From positions 2,311,526-2,375,525 of the forward strand of contig JAKCFJ010000001.1 in NCBI GenBank assembly GCA_025041175.1: DNA of 64,000 nt. The letters are read 5' to 3'. The stretch is from Halobacteriales archaeon YIM A00010. Lineage in GTDB: Archaea > Halobacteriota > Halobacteria > Halobacteriales > Haloarculaceae. Within the stretch, counting starts at the first letter, position 1. Every line of letters starts with the position of its first letter. The notes beneath the pieces are model-generated. The model was not told the origin of the DNA. It did not search any database and saw only the letters and a list, made by a program, of their open reading frames with translations. Below are positions 46,547 through 55,923 of this stretch, piece by piece. The translations under genes were made by a program, and so were the position numbers.

Positions 46547-47149
46547 ATGCCACCGCCTCCCGGATCGAGAGATGGGAGTGACGAACAACGAATCCGACAG
46601 CCCGACGCTGATCGACCCCACGTCCTCGTCGAAAGCGGCTGTATCCGCGAACTCGCCGCTCATATCCTGTCCCGACCGGAGACTGGAACGCACTCGGAGG
46701 AGATCGACGTTCACCAGACGGCGTTCGGTCCCCGACAGACCGCCGAAATCATCCAGCAGCTCCCTGACTACGATCAGCTCGCCGCTGTGCTCGGGAAACG
46801 CGGCGGCTGTCGCTTGTCACTTTCCCGCTGCACGCTGGCCGTTGCCGTCGACGCCGGCCGATACGCGTGGGAACTCCTCGCGTTCGAGATCACGTACCCC
46901 CGATCGAGGACCGTGTATCCGGTCGTCGGGCGCAGGATCGACCGACCCTCCGACTCGGTGGTGACTGTCATCGATCCTAGACCGAACGCGATGGCACCCA
47001 ACACGGCGATCGTCTTCGAAATCACCACCGAACGAATCGCTCCGACCCCGATCGTTCTCGACGAACGACTTCCACCGTCCGATCCGAGTTCCGCACGCTC
47101 TGCGACGGACATCGGCTACCGCCTCGCAATCGATTGGTTCGTGTCCTGA
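46547..47149 (+). CDS. Hypothetical protein
   Basis: 200 residues from the ATG at 46547, following ACTATTAATT about 15 bp upstream. The middle (RCTLAVAVDAGRYAWELLAF) and end (DIGYRLAIDWFVS) are mildly hydrophobic. I recognise no family, and codon usage is not clearly better than in overlapping frames, so it may be degraded. Its TGA shares a base with the solo palindrome S2. Confidence 0.4.
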   Translation: MPPPPGSRDGSDEQRIRQPDADRPHVLVESGCIRELAAHILSRPETGTHSEEIDVHQTAFGPRQTAEIIQQLPDYDQLAAVLGKRGGCRLSLSRCTLAVAVDAGRYAWELLAFEITYPRSRTVYPVVGRRIDRPSDSVVTVIDPRPNAMAPNTAIVFEITTERIAPTPIVLDERLPPSDPSSARSATDIGYRLAIDWFVS

Positions 47150-47165
47150 TACTGTCGGACAGTAT
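47149..47165. repeat. Solo 17-bp palindrome of the ATACTGTC element set (S2)
   Basis: ATACTGTCGGACAGTAT, flanked by TGA on the left of TACTG and TGA on the right of CAGTA. It begins at the last base of the preceding stop codon, exactly as B1 does behind the geranylgeranyl reductase gene. Confidence 0.78.
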
Positions 47166-47332
47166 GATCCCTGCGGTCGATCTGCCACTTCTACATATGA
47201 CAAATATAATCGAACAAAATAATGACTTGTATTATGGTATGATGTTTAATTATATAATGGCTTCATCAATTTGTCGACTGGATATGCTTATATATCAATA
47301 AATTTTTTATTGCTTGCTCAAAGACCCTTCGT

Positions 47333-48145
47333 ATGCCATCTCCATCAGACACCAGTGAAATATTGAGAAAACGATACGAATGGCTTCCGCATCTGCGCGA
47401 TACCCACCTCACAAAGCCGGAATTATGCTCTCAGATCGGGGTTTCTCGTTCGACCGTCGACAGGGGCATGTCAGAGTTGGAATCGGCCGAACTGGTCGAA
47501 CGCACGGATGATGGATACCGGTTGACAGCCTTCGGTGATCTCTTGTACCAGCTTCGAACGTCGTACAGACGTTCGCTGGAGGCGATCCATCGCGCCCAGG
47601 GAATGCAGACGCCGTTACCGACCGATCAGTACGGTGAGCAAGTCCTCTTCGACGGCGGCAACGTCGTTCTTCCGGAACCCCACCTTCCGGAGAAACCTAC
47701 GCGGCGGATCCTCAGACTGATCACCGAGTCTCGTGCGGTTCATGGCTTAACGCCCGTTATGCACGATCAGTACGTGTCTACTAGCTACGAACAGGTGATG
47801 ATGCACGAGTTGGAGTTCGAATTCCTCATCACGTCGCGGATTTTCGACGGACTCGTCTCGATGTACTCGGAGTGGCTCATCAACGCGTTCCAGCAGGAGT
47901 CGTTCGTAATCTATGAGAGTCAACAGCTCCCCCCGTTCGGACTGGCGATTTTCGAACAGGAGTCGGACGGGTCACACACTGTCGTGTTGGCCCTATACGC
48001 CGACAACGGGCTGAGTGGCATCGTCGAGAACGACAGCAGACGGGCTGTCGGGTGGGCCAAGCAGCTGTACCGGGATTACAGGGACACCGCGTCGCACATC
48101 GACACCGAGTACGTCCGGAACGCGGTGAACAGCGAGGGATCGTGA
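47333..48145 (+). CDS. Winged-helix regulator with FilR1-like C-terminal domain
   Basis: 270 residues. Residues about 5-70 form a winged helix (LTKPELCSQIGVSRSTVDRG, SAELVERTDDGYRLTAFG). The C-terminal domain (RAVHGLTPVMHDQYVSTSYE, LEFEFLITSRIFDGL, ESFVIYESQQLPPFGLAIFE) resembles the methanogen/haloarchaeal FilR1 type. The upstream 180 bp are very AT-rich. Regulated genes unknown. Confidence 0.82.
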   Translation: MPSPSDTSEILRKRYEWLPHLRDTHLTKPELCSQIGVSRSTVDRGMSELESAELVERTDDGYRLTAFGDLLYQLRTSYRRSLEAIHRAQGMQTPLPTDQYGEQVLFDGGNVVLPEPHLPEKPTRRILRLITESRAVHGLTPVMHDQYVSTSYEQVMMHELEFEFLITSRIFDGLVSMYSEWLINAFQQESFVIYESQQLPPFGLAIFEQESDGSHTVVLALYADNGLSGIVENDSRRAVGWAKQLYRDYRDTASHIDTEYVRNAVNSEGS

Positions 48146-48202
48146 TCTCCGAGCCGTGGAGAACGAAACACCTTAACGGACGGTTGATCTACACCCATGC
48201 GA

Positions 48203-48283
48203 GCCGGGATGGCCGAGTGGTAAGGCGCACGCCTGGAAAGCGTGTTCCCTCTGGGATCCAGGGTTCAAATCCCTGTCCCGGCG
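48203..48283 (+). tRNA. tRNA-Ser (GGA)
   Basis: GCCGGGA pairs with TCCCGGC, discriminator G. The anticodon stem CACGC/GCGTG encloses loop CTGGAAA, anticodon GGA. A long variable arm (TTCCCTCTGGGAT) marks a class II tRNA. No CCA. Confidence 0.95.
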
Positions 48284-48500
48284 CTCGCTCTTCGTTCTTA
48301 CTTCGGTCGTCCGACTGGGCATTGACGACATTGATGGCGCCCGGTACGCATATAAATCTTCTAGCCTGGTGGACACTCCACTGCCGTAACCGGTGTTCGT
48401 ACGGCCGCCGTCTGTGCGTCGAGTGCCAGCTTTCTCCCGCGGTTTGGATCGTTCTGCCCCTGTGTTGTGTGTTACCCCGCCGATCCACGAACCACATACA

Positions 48501-48508
48501 TTTATATA
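48501..48508 (+). promoter_or_regulatory. TATA box of the thermosome gene
   Basis: TTTATATA, preceded by CGAACCACATACA, about 32 bp before the ATG at 48536. The cGAA sequence just upstream is compatible with the BRE of archaeal heat-shock promoters. GGAGTGA precedes the start. Confidence 0.65.
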
Positions 48509-48535
48509 GAATCGCAAACAACGATTGGAGTGATT

Positions 48536-50206
48536 ATGAGTCAGCAGATGGGTCAGCCGATGGTCATCCTCGGAGATGACGCCCAGCGGGTCAAAGACCG
48601 CGACGCACAGTCACACAACATCGCCGCGGCGCGGGCGGTGTCCGAGGCGGTTCGGTCGACGCTCGGGCCGAAAGGGATGGATAAGATGCTCGTCTCCTCG
48701 ATGGGGGACGTAACCGTCACGAATGACGGCGTGACGATCCTTCAGGAGATGGACATCGACAACCCGACGGCGGAGATGATCATCGAGGTGGCCGAAACCC
48801 AGGAGGACGAGGCGGGCGACGGCACGACGACGGCGGTAGCGATTGCGGGTGAGCTGTTGAAACAGGCAGAAGACCTGATCGAACAGGACATCCACCCGAC
48901 CGCCGTGATTCGTGGGTTCAACATGGCGAGCGAACAGGCTCGCTCGGAGATCGACGACATCGCGTCGGGCGTCGACGCCACTGACGAGGAGCTGCTGCGG
49001 AAGGTGGCAGAGACGTCGATGACCGGCAAAGGTGCGGAACTCAACAAGGAGCTGCTCAGTCAGCTCATCGTGGATGCCGTTCGTGCCGTGACGGTCGAAA
49101 GCGGCGACGATGAGAGCGTCGTGGATCTCGAGTACGTGAACATCGAGACACAGACCGGCAGCTCGGCGGGCGAGTCCGAGCTCCTCGAGGGAGCCGTCGT
49201 CAGCAAGGATCCGGTGCACCCCGACATGCCCAGCGAGGTCGAGGACGCGGAGATCCTGCTCGTCGACGAGCCGATCGAGGTCGAGGAGGCCGACGTCGAC
49301 ACGCAGCTCAGCGTCGACAGCCCGGATCAGCTCCAGCAGTTCCTCGACAAGGAGGAAGCCCAGCTCAAAGAGAAGGTCGAACAGATCGTCGACACGGGTG
49401 CGAACGTGGTCTTCTGTCAGAAGGGCATCGACGACCTGGCCCAGCACTACCTCGCCAAAGAGGGGATCCTCGCGGCCCGGCGCGTGAAGAAATCCGACGT
49501 CGGATTCCTGAAAGAACTCACAGGCGGGCGGATCGTGAGTAATCTCGAGGCTGCCACCGACGCGGATCTCGGTTCGGCGTCGATCCGGCGCGACGGCGAC
49601 GACGACCTGTTCTACGTCGAGGACGACAGCGAGGAGTCCCACGGCGTTACGCTCCTGCTGCGCGGCTCGACCGAACACATCGTCGACGAACTCGAGCGCG
49701 GACTGACCGATGCGCTCGATGTCGTCTCCCAGACCGTCGCCGACGGACGCGTGCTCGCCGGCGGTGGTGCGATCGAGGTCGAACTCGCCAGCCGACTCCG
49801 CGACTACGCCGACAGCGTCACCGGCCGCGAACAGCTCGCTATCGAAGCGTTTGCGGACTCGGTCGAACTCATCCCGCGCGTGCTCGCTGAGAACGCCGGC
49901 ATCGACCCCATCGACACGCTGGTCGATCTCCGCGCGGCTCACGAGGACGGCGACGCCCGCGCCGGGCTGAACGTCTTCGGTGGCACCGTCGAGGACACGT
50001 TCGATGGCGGCGTGGTCGAACCCGCTCACGCGAAAGAACAGGCGCTTTCGAGCGCTTCGGAAGCCGCCAACCTCGTGCTCAAGATCGACGACATCATCTC
50101 CGCCGGCGATCTCTCCACCGAGGGCGAAGGGGACGCAGGTCCCGGCGGTCCCGGCGGCGCTCCCGGCGGCATGGGCGGCATGGGTGGCATGGGCGGCGCA
50201 ATGTAG
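48536..50206 (+). CDS. Thermosome subunit (group II chaperonin)
   Basis: 556 residues from the ATG at 48536. [46 protein letters not shown] (ATP hydrolysis) and [20 protein letters not shown] are group II chaperonin motifs. The C-terminus is a Gly-Met repeat ([13 protein letters not shown]), usual in haloarchaeal subunits, which lines the ring floor. It forms a double-ring folding machine. The antisense 534-codon frame is a shadow. Confidence 0.97.
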   Translation: MSQQMGQPMVILGDDAQRVKDRDAQSHNIAAARAVSEAVRSTLGPKGMDKMLVSSMGDVTVTNDGVTILQEMDIDNPTAEMIIEVAETQEDEAGDGTTTAVAIAGELLKQAEDLIEQDIHPTAVIRGFNMASEQARSEIDDIASGVDATDEELLRKVAETSMTGKGAELNKELLSQLIVDAVRAVTVESGDDESVVDLEYVNIETQTGSSAGESELLEGAVVSKDPVHPDMPSEVEDAEILLVDEPIEVEEADVDTQLSVDSPDQLQQFLDKEEAQLKEKVEQIVDTGANVVFCQKGIDDLAQHYLAKEGILAARRVKKSDVGFLKELTGGRIVSNLEAATDADLGSASIRRDGDDDLFYVEDDSEESHGVTLLLRGSTEHIVDELERGLTDALDVVSQTVADGRVLAGGGAIEVELASRLRDYADSVTGREQLAIEAFADSVELIPRVLAENAGIDPIDTLVDLRAAHEDGDARAGLNVFGGTVEDTFDGGVVEPAHAKEQALSSASEAANLVLKIDDIISAGDLSTEGEGDAGPGGPGGAPGGMGGMGGMGGAM

Positions 50207-50227
50207 GACACCCAACGGATCGATCGT

Positions 50228-51054
50228 TTATCTTTCGGTGCCCGATTCTAGTTCGGGCGTTTCGTTTTTCGTGGCGTTCACCGCTTTGCTTACCCACTCT
50301 GGACGTTCTGGGGGCGTGGTGTTCGCGTGAAAGCGGACGACGACGGTGGTTCTGGCCAGCGTACCGTTCTGTTTGGAGAGCCATCCGTATTCGTACCGGT
50401 GGACGAATCCCTCACTGTCGATCGAGGCCGTTAGATAGCCGTCCGATCGCGCCGTGTTGTTCCCGCGAACGCTCGGGCCGTTTTCCCCTTTAGGCTCCCG
50501 TTGAGCCGGTAGCGGGGTGGTGCGCTGTCGTTCGTCGTCACGGTTCCGTTTTCGACAGAGCGCACTCTTTCCTGAAATTTATCATACATAAACGATTGCA
50601 GATCCGCCTGCGGCCTGCGTTCGTAGGCTGTCATGCCATCGCTGTGACTCAATCGGTATCTCGTGGTGTCGTTCTGCCAGATTGATTGCTGGATGTCAGA
50701 TTCAGTGGTGCTGTTTCCCGTGGTTTCTACGAGCGTCAGCGTCCGATTCGCGCTGAAACGATACGTCGTATTGACTCGGGACAGCTCCGTTCCGTTAGGC
50801 GAAACGGTCTGCCACCGCTCGGTGACCGTGAGGGTTTCGTTTGCGACTACCCCCCGGTGGGCATCGATCAGTCGAATCGGGTCGACGATCCCGGTTTCGG
50901 TGACACCGGGCGGCATCGCCTCACTTCCGGCCCTGTTCGGCACGTCGGCGGGCGTGACCGACACCCGGTCTGACTCCGATCCGGGCAGGGGAAGCCCGCT
51001 ACACCCCGCCAGAACGACGACGAGGGCGACCGCGACCGGCGTGAGAGTTCGCAT
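50228..51054 (-). pseudogene. Haloarchaeal lipoprotein, frameshifted
   Basis: The gene starts MRTLTPVAVALVVVLAGCSG (lipobox) at 51054 and encodes an extracellular domain with many NxT sites. The frame ends at 50431, but the adjacent frame continues from a homopolymer-rich spot near 50481-50495 (AAAGGGGAAAAC on the coding strand) with a plausible tail (GYLTASIDSEGFVHRYEYGW...) to a TAA at 50228. A single base change restores about 275 residues of a haloarchaeal lipoprotein of unknown function. Confidence 0.75.
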
Positions 51055-51159
51055 ACCAACCGTCCATGTCAGATTAAAATAAGCCTTTTGTGACATTCTG
51101 TCTGTCGAGGCTCCGTTCGATTCAGGCAGGTTTAGTATGACCGCGCAAAACTTGCCGTC

Positions 51160-52152
51160 ATGCAGACGCTGTTGTTGAACCACGAGGCGGTCGAGGCGAA
51201 CGCCGACATGGCGGACGTGATCGGTGCTGTATCGGATGCGTTCGCCGCCTACGAGCGCGGCAACGCCCAGATGCCCGCAAAGTCCTACGTCGAGCTACAG
51301 CAGTACAACGGGGATTTCCGATCGATGCCCGCGTATCTGGACGCCGGGGAGTGGGACGCGGCCGGAATCAAGTGGGTGAACGTCCACCCCGACAACGCTC
51401 AGAGGTACGATCTGCCAACGGTGTTGGGAACGATGATCTACTCCGATCCGAAAAACGCCTTTCCGCTGGCGATCATGGACGGCACGACGCTGACGCGGCT
51501 CCGGACGGGTGCGGCGGCGGCGGTCGCCACCGATCACCTCGCTGTCGAGGACGCCACCAGCCTCGGGATCGTCGGTGCGGGGGTCCAATCGTACACGCAA
51601 CTGGAGGCCATCGCCGCGGTGCGGCCCATCGAGGAGGTTGTGGTCAGCGATCTGGATGAGGCGCGCGTCGAGCGGTTCATCGACCGGTACAGCGAGGAGT
51701 TCCGGATCACCGCCGGCTCCGTGGCAGATGCCGCCGCCTGTGACGTGCTCTCGACGGTCACGCCCGTCACGGAGCCGATCGTCGATCGATCGATGGTGGG
51801 CGACCACACCCACGTCAACGCAATCGGAGCGGACGCGCCCGGCAAACACGAACTGGACGATCGGTTGCTCGACGATGCGACGCTCGTCATCGACGATTTC
51901 GAGCAGACCACCCATTCGGGCGAGATCAACGTTCCGTGGAGTGAGGGCGTGCTGACCGAGGCGGACATCCACGCCGCTCTCGGTGAAATCGTGGTCGGGG
52001 ACGCCACCGGACCAGCCGACACTGGTCCCACCGTGTTCGACAGCACGGGGCTGGCGATTCAAGACGTTGCTGCGGCACACGTGGTGTACGAACGCGCACA
52101 GGCGACCGAAAACGGCTCTCCCGTCGATCTCGTCGACACCACGGTCCAATAG
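51160..52152 (+). CDS. Ornithine cyclodeaminase / alanine dehydrogenase family protein
   Basis: 330 residues. MPAKSYVEL, KWVNVHPDNAQRYDLPTVLG, TRLRTGAAAAVATDHLAVED and the NAD motif LGIVGAGVQSYTQLEAIAAV are family hallmarks; VNAIGADAPGKHELDDRLL follows. Archaeal members reduce pyruvate to alanine or act on ornithine; sequence alone does not decide. Single gene. Confidence 0.9.
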   Translation: MQTLLLNHEAVEANADMADVIGAVSDAFAAYERGNAQMPAKSYVELQQYNGDFRSMPAYLDAGEWDAAGIKWVNVHPDNAQRYDLPTVLGTMIYSDPKNAFPLAIMDGTTLTRLRTGAAAAVATDHLAVEDATSLGIVGAGVQSYTQLEAIAAVRPIEEVVVSDLDEARVERFIDRYSEEFRITAGSVADAAACDVLSTVTPVTEPIVDRSMVGDHTHVNAIGADAPGKHELDDRLLDDATLVIDDFEQTTHSGEINVPWSEGVLTEADIHAALGEIVVGDATGPADTGPTVFDSTGLAIQDVAAAHVVYERAQATENGSPVDLVDTTVQ

Positions 52153-52164
52153 GTCGTTCTCCGC

Positions 52165-52273
52165 ATACTGTCGGTCATGGATCGTCGAACACTCGCTGGC
52201 CTGTTCAGTCAGGTACTCGCTCCATGCTCCCGAAAACGCCACCGTAGCGCCACGTACGTATGACCGACAGTAT
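52165..52273 (+). repeat. 109-bp inverted-repeat element, family A copy 3 (A3)
   Basis: Perfect 14-bp ends, same length as A1 and A2, central hairpin GCCTG-TTCAGT-CAGGT (the last pair becomes G-U). It fills the gap between two convergent genes; its right end overlaps by one base the stop codon of the minus-strand gene. Confidence 0.88.
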
Positions 52274-52473
52274 CACTCACCGCCTCGGTCCGGGCGGTTC
52301 GTGAACCGGTCGATGGCCCAGACGATGATCAGAAACGGTAACACCGGGATGAGCAACACGATCAGTCCGAGGAAGATCACCCAGCCGATCACGTCCATCT
52401 CGAGGTCCGGTCGGCCGAAATACTCCGGCGTCACGGTGGTGATGCCCGCCTCATTCTCCTCGTCGGCACTCAT
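52273..52473 (-). CDS. Small single-helix membrane protein
   Basis: 66 residues from the ATG at 52473. An acidic start and ITTVTPEYFGRPDLEMDVIG precede one long hydrophobic segment (WVIFLGLIVLLIPVLPFLII) and a basic tail. Resembles short conserved haloarchaeal membrane proteins near leuS. Its TGA is shared with element A3. Confidence 0.7.
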   Translation of the reverse strand: MSADEENEAGITTVTPEYFGRPDLEMDVIGWVIFLGLIVLLIPVLPFLIIVWAIDRFTNRPDRGGE

Positions 52474-52522
52474 GGTTGTAAATAGCACGTCAACGAATAA
52501 AACGTTCCCTGCGTAGCGTTGC

Positions 52523-55366
52523 TCAGTTCAGATGCACGGCTGGCCGGAACGGGACGGCGCCGCTGGCCTGCTCGCGTTCGCTGTCGGTCTCGGCGTCGGT
52601 CTCGTTTTTGACCACGATCTCGGCGTCGAACTCCCCAGCGAAGAACTCGCGCGCCCGTTCGTACACCGAGCGCTCTTCGACGTCAGCCATCGTCGCGAGG
52701 GTTTCGTCGTCGCGTCCCCGGACCTGGTCGACGAGATCCCTGACGAGTTGGTTCACTTCGTTGCCGCGCTCGCGCAGCTCGGGCCGTTCCATCACCTCGC
52801 TCATCACCGCCCCAACGTCGGGTCCAGTCTCCGTGACCTGCTCGAACACGTCGTATTTCCAGTCGGCGGCCGTGTAGACGGCGATCCGGTCTGGATCCGT
52901 GCCGGTGACGTTGACGATGTCGTTGATGTCCTCGGTGAGCTGTTCGATCAGCATTTCTTCGATCTCGACGATCGGGTCGGTCAGCTGTGGATCCACGCTG
53001 GGCCACGCTGTCGACGGCTCGCCGGTCAGCCGTTCATGGAGTTCGTTCGTGAGGAACGGAACGAACGGCGCGAGCAGCTCCAGGCGGGTTCGGAGCACTT
53101 CCCGGAGCGCCCAGCGAGCGCCGGGTCGGTCGCGGTCGGTCCGGCGTCGGTACCACCGGAGGTGTTCCTCGAAACCGTAAAAGGCGGCCTGGCTCGCCTT
53201 CCGGGTTTCGAACGCTTCGAGCGCGTCGGTCGCCGCCGCGACCGTCTCCTGGAGTTTTGCGAGCAGCCACCGGTCGATGGGTTCGAGGTCGGGCTGCTCG
53301 TCGGGGCAGTCCAGCTCGATGATCTCCGCCGCGCGGTCGTAGAACCGTTCGAGCTGGTCGCGGGTGTCCTCGACCCGTTCGTCGCGCCAGTCGAAATCCT
53401 GCCACGGCTCGGCGCTGTTGAGCAGGAAAAACCGCACCGTGTCCGCGCCGTACTCCTCGATCGCCTCGCTCGGGAGGACGACGTGGCCCGACGAGGAGGA
53501 CATCGCCTCCCCTTCGAGCAGCCCCATCCCCATGCTGGTGACGCCCTGGGGCCACTGGGGTTTCTCGAACAGCTCCGCGTGGTGGTAGAGGTAAAACGTC
53601 AGGTGGTTCGAGATGAGATCGTTCCCCGAACACCGGAAATCGACCGGATACCAGTACTCCCATTCCCCACGGAGGTCGAGCGCCGTCTCGTCTGGCTCCG
53701 CGACGGCGTCCGATCCATAAAAAAGCGTGTCGAAGAACTTCGGCGTGAGCTGCTCGACCGGAACGTCCTGCAACCGGTGGGCGATGGTGTAATACGACAT
53801 GTAGATCGTCGAGTCCGACAGCGGCTCGATGATGAAATCGTCGTCCATCGGGAGCGGCGTCCCTAGCCCGTAGTTTCGGATGCAGGGCCACTCCTCTAGC
53901 CAGTCGATCGTGTGGGTGTACTGTTCTCGGGTCGTTTCGGGGATCACCGTCATCTCCCCGACTGCCTCGTGGGCCATCTCCGTCCAGTCCGGATCGTTGT
54001 ACCGGAGGAACCACGTTTCCTGTTCGGAGACGATCACTTTCCCGCCGGCGCGGGAGACGACCATCTCCGCGAAGTCGTACATCGAATCGAACGCGCCCCT
54101 CTGTTGGTATTCCGCTTTGATCGCATCGCGCACGTCGCTGATGATCCTGCCCGCGTACTCGCCGTACATCTCCTTCAGCCGCCCGCTGTGGAACTCGTTG
54201 TTGTACAGCTCCTGTCGGACCTCCTCCAGCTCGGGATCGGTCGTCGACTCGACTTCAGCGAACTCGACGGCGTCGCGCGCTGGTACCTCGCCGTAGCCAT
54301 CGACATCCGCGATGGGCCGGGCCTCGATGGCCCGAACCGTTTCGGGATCGATGCCGTACTCCTGTAGCCGTTCGTCGTCGTCTTTCGCTTCTTGGAGCGC
54401 GATCCAGTCGTCGGGGCTGTGTGCGGGCACGCTCATCACGACGCCGGTCGCGTTGTCCGCGTCCACGAACCCTGCGGGCAACACGAGCACCGGTTCCTCG
54501 GTGACCGGATTGGTGACCCGTTGACCGACGAGGCGCTCGCCAGTGAACGAATCGAGGCGTTCCACGTCGCGCGCCTGGTGAGCGAGCTTCTCGGCCCCTT
54601 CGGTCGAGACGATCCATTCGTCTCCATCCACCTGCGCCCGGACGTACTCGGCGTCGGGATCGATGTAGGCGTTGGTCACCCCGTGGACCGTCTCGGGGCG
54701 CAGCGTCGCCATCGGAACGGTCGTTCCGTCCCAGTCGAATTTCACGAGCGTGTACTCCTGGAACTCCGCCTCTTCGCCTTCGAGAATGTCGTGAGTCGTG
54801 ACCGGGTCTTCCTGCTCCAAGCAGTAGCTGACCGGATGCAGTCCTTTCTCGAGCAACCCCCGATCGTTCAGCCGTTCGTACTGCCACGTGATGAACCGCT
54901 TGTAGCGCTCGTCGTTGGTGGTGAACTCACGGCGCCAGTCGACGGACAGCCCCAGCGCCTTCATGTTCTTTTTGTAATGCTCCTCGATAAAGTAGCGAGC
55001 GAACCCCATCGGGGTTTCCAGCTCCGAAAGGGTGTCGCTGGGAACGTTGTAGGTGTTTTGGAGCACGTCGAGTTGCTGCTCTTCGCCCTTTTTCAGCCGC
55101 TCGACAGCGCCGATGATGGGCGTGCCGGTGACGTGCCACCCGATCGGGAACAGCACGGTGTCGCCCTGCAACCGTCGGTAGCGGGCGTACACGTCGGGGA
55201 CGGTGTACGTTCGGGCGTGGCCGACGTGCATCCCGCCGCTGGGGTACGGATACGGCACCGTGACGAACGTCGACTCGGCATCGTCGGGCTCTGCCTCGTA
55301 CCGCTCCGCTTCGGTCCACCGATCGCGCCACCTCGATTCGATGCTGTGGGGATCGTAGTCGGTCAT
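52523..55366 (-). CDS. leuS: Leucyl-tRNA synthetase
   Basis: 947 residues from the ATG at 55366. PYPYPSGGMHVGHART carries the HIGH-type motif (H47-H50). The editing domain follows, with TLRPETVHGVTNAYIDP and VVMSVPAHSPDDW. The adenylate domain ends with EGEAMSSSSGHVVLPSEAIE, where most relatives have a lysine in MSxSK; here it is serine (TCG). The anticodon-binding domain and an archaeal C-terminal extension complete the chain. Charges tRNA-Leu. Confidence 0.95.
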   Translation of the reverse strand: MTDYDPHSIESRWRDRWTEAERYEAEPDDAESTFVTVPYPYPSGGMHVGHARTYTVPDVYARYRRLQGDTVLFPIGWHVTGTPIIGAVERLKKGEEQQLDVLQNTYNVPSDTLSELETPMGFARYFIEEHYKKNMKALGLSVDWRREFTTNDERYKRFITWQYERLNDRGLLEKGLHPVSYCLEQEDPVTTHDILEGEEAEFQEYTLVKFDWDGTTVPMATLRPETVHGVTNAYIDPDAEYVRAQVDGDEWIVSTEGAEKLAHQARDVERLDSFTGERLVGQRVTNPVTEEPVLVLPAGFVDADNATGVVMSVPAHSPDDWIALQEAKDDDERLQEYGIDPETVRAIEARPIADVDGYGEVPARDAVEFAEVESTTDPELEEVRQELYNNEFHSGRLKEMYGEYAGRIISDVRDAIKAEYQQRGAFDSMYDFAEMVVSRAGGKVIVSEQETWFLRYNDPDWTEMAHEAVGEMTVIPETTREQYTHTIDWLEEWPCIRNYGLGTPLPMDDDFIIEPLSDSTIYMSYYTIAHRLQDVPVEQLTPKFFDTLFYGSDAVAEPDETALDLRGEWEYWYPVDFRCSGNDLISNHLTFYLYHHAELFEKPQWPQGVTSMGMGLLEGEAMSSSSGHVVLPSEAIEEYGADTVRFFLLNSAEPWQDFDWRDERVEDTRDQLERFYDRAAEIIELDCPDEQPDLEPIDRWLLAKLQETVAAATDALEAFETRKASQAAFYGFEEHLRWYRRRTDRDRPGARWALREVLRTRLELLAPFVPFLTNELHERLTGEPSTAWPSVDPQLTDPIVEIEEMLIEQLTEDINDIVNVTGTDPDRIAVYTAADWKYDVFEQVTETGPDVGAVMSEVMERPELRERGNEVNQLVRDLVDQVRGRDDETLATMADVEERSVYERAREFFAGEFDAEIVVKNETDAETDSEREQASGAVPFRPAVHLN

Positions 55367-55441
55367 GGAGCTACGAATGAGGTGACTGCCTAAAGAGCTG
55401 TACATCTCGTCCGACGGCGCTCTTTTTGCTCTCCGTTCCAG

Positions 55442-55852
55442 CTATTCGATCGAGATCGATTCCCCGCCGTCGAGACTCGACTCCTTCGAGAGAGTGACGG
55501 TGAGCACGCCGTTTTTGTAACTCGCGTCGGTTTCGCTTTCTACGACCGGCTCCGGCAGCCGGACGGTCCGGTTGACGGATTCCCGCCTGCGCTCGCGCCG
55601 AACGTACTCCCCGTCGCTCTCTTCGGTTTCGGTGTCCCGCTCGGCGTCGATCTTCAGCGTCGATCCCGAGAGCCGCACCTCGATGTCGTCTTTCTCGTAG
55701 CCGGGTAGATCGGCCGTGACGGCGTAGGTGCCGCCCTCATCGACCAGATCGAGCGGGACGCCCTGTGTGAGGCTCGCGTCGAACGATCGAAGTCCCTCGT
55801 CCATCTGCTCGAACATGCGCTCGATCTCTTCGAACGGGTTACGGGACGTCAT
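55442..55852 (-). CDS. Hsp20/alpha-crystallin small heat-shock protein
   Basis: 136 residues from the ATG at 55852. NPFEEIERMFEQM, the crystallin domain TYAVTADLPGYEKDDIEVRL, RTVRLPEPV and the ending ASYKNGVLTVTLSK are typical. Forms oligomers that hold unfolding proteins. Confidence 0.95.
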   Translation of the reverse strand: MTSRNPFEEIERMFEQMDEGLRSFDASLTQGVPLDLVDEGGTYAVTADLPGYEKDDIEVRLSGSTLKIDAERDTETEESDGEYVRRERRRESVNRTVRLPEPVVESETDASYKNGVLTVTLSKESSLDGGESISIE

Positions 55853-55923
55853 AGCTGCTAGGTACGATCTCCCACCGAATAAATCTAGCACTCACGTAAA
55901 CCTCCCGATCGAGCGGTGGCGTC

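Noticed and set aside
48611-50215. A 534-codon frame antisense to the thermosome gene
   Set aside because: Typical high-GC shadow frame of a strongly expressed gene; its residues mirror the sense codons.
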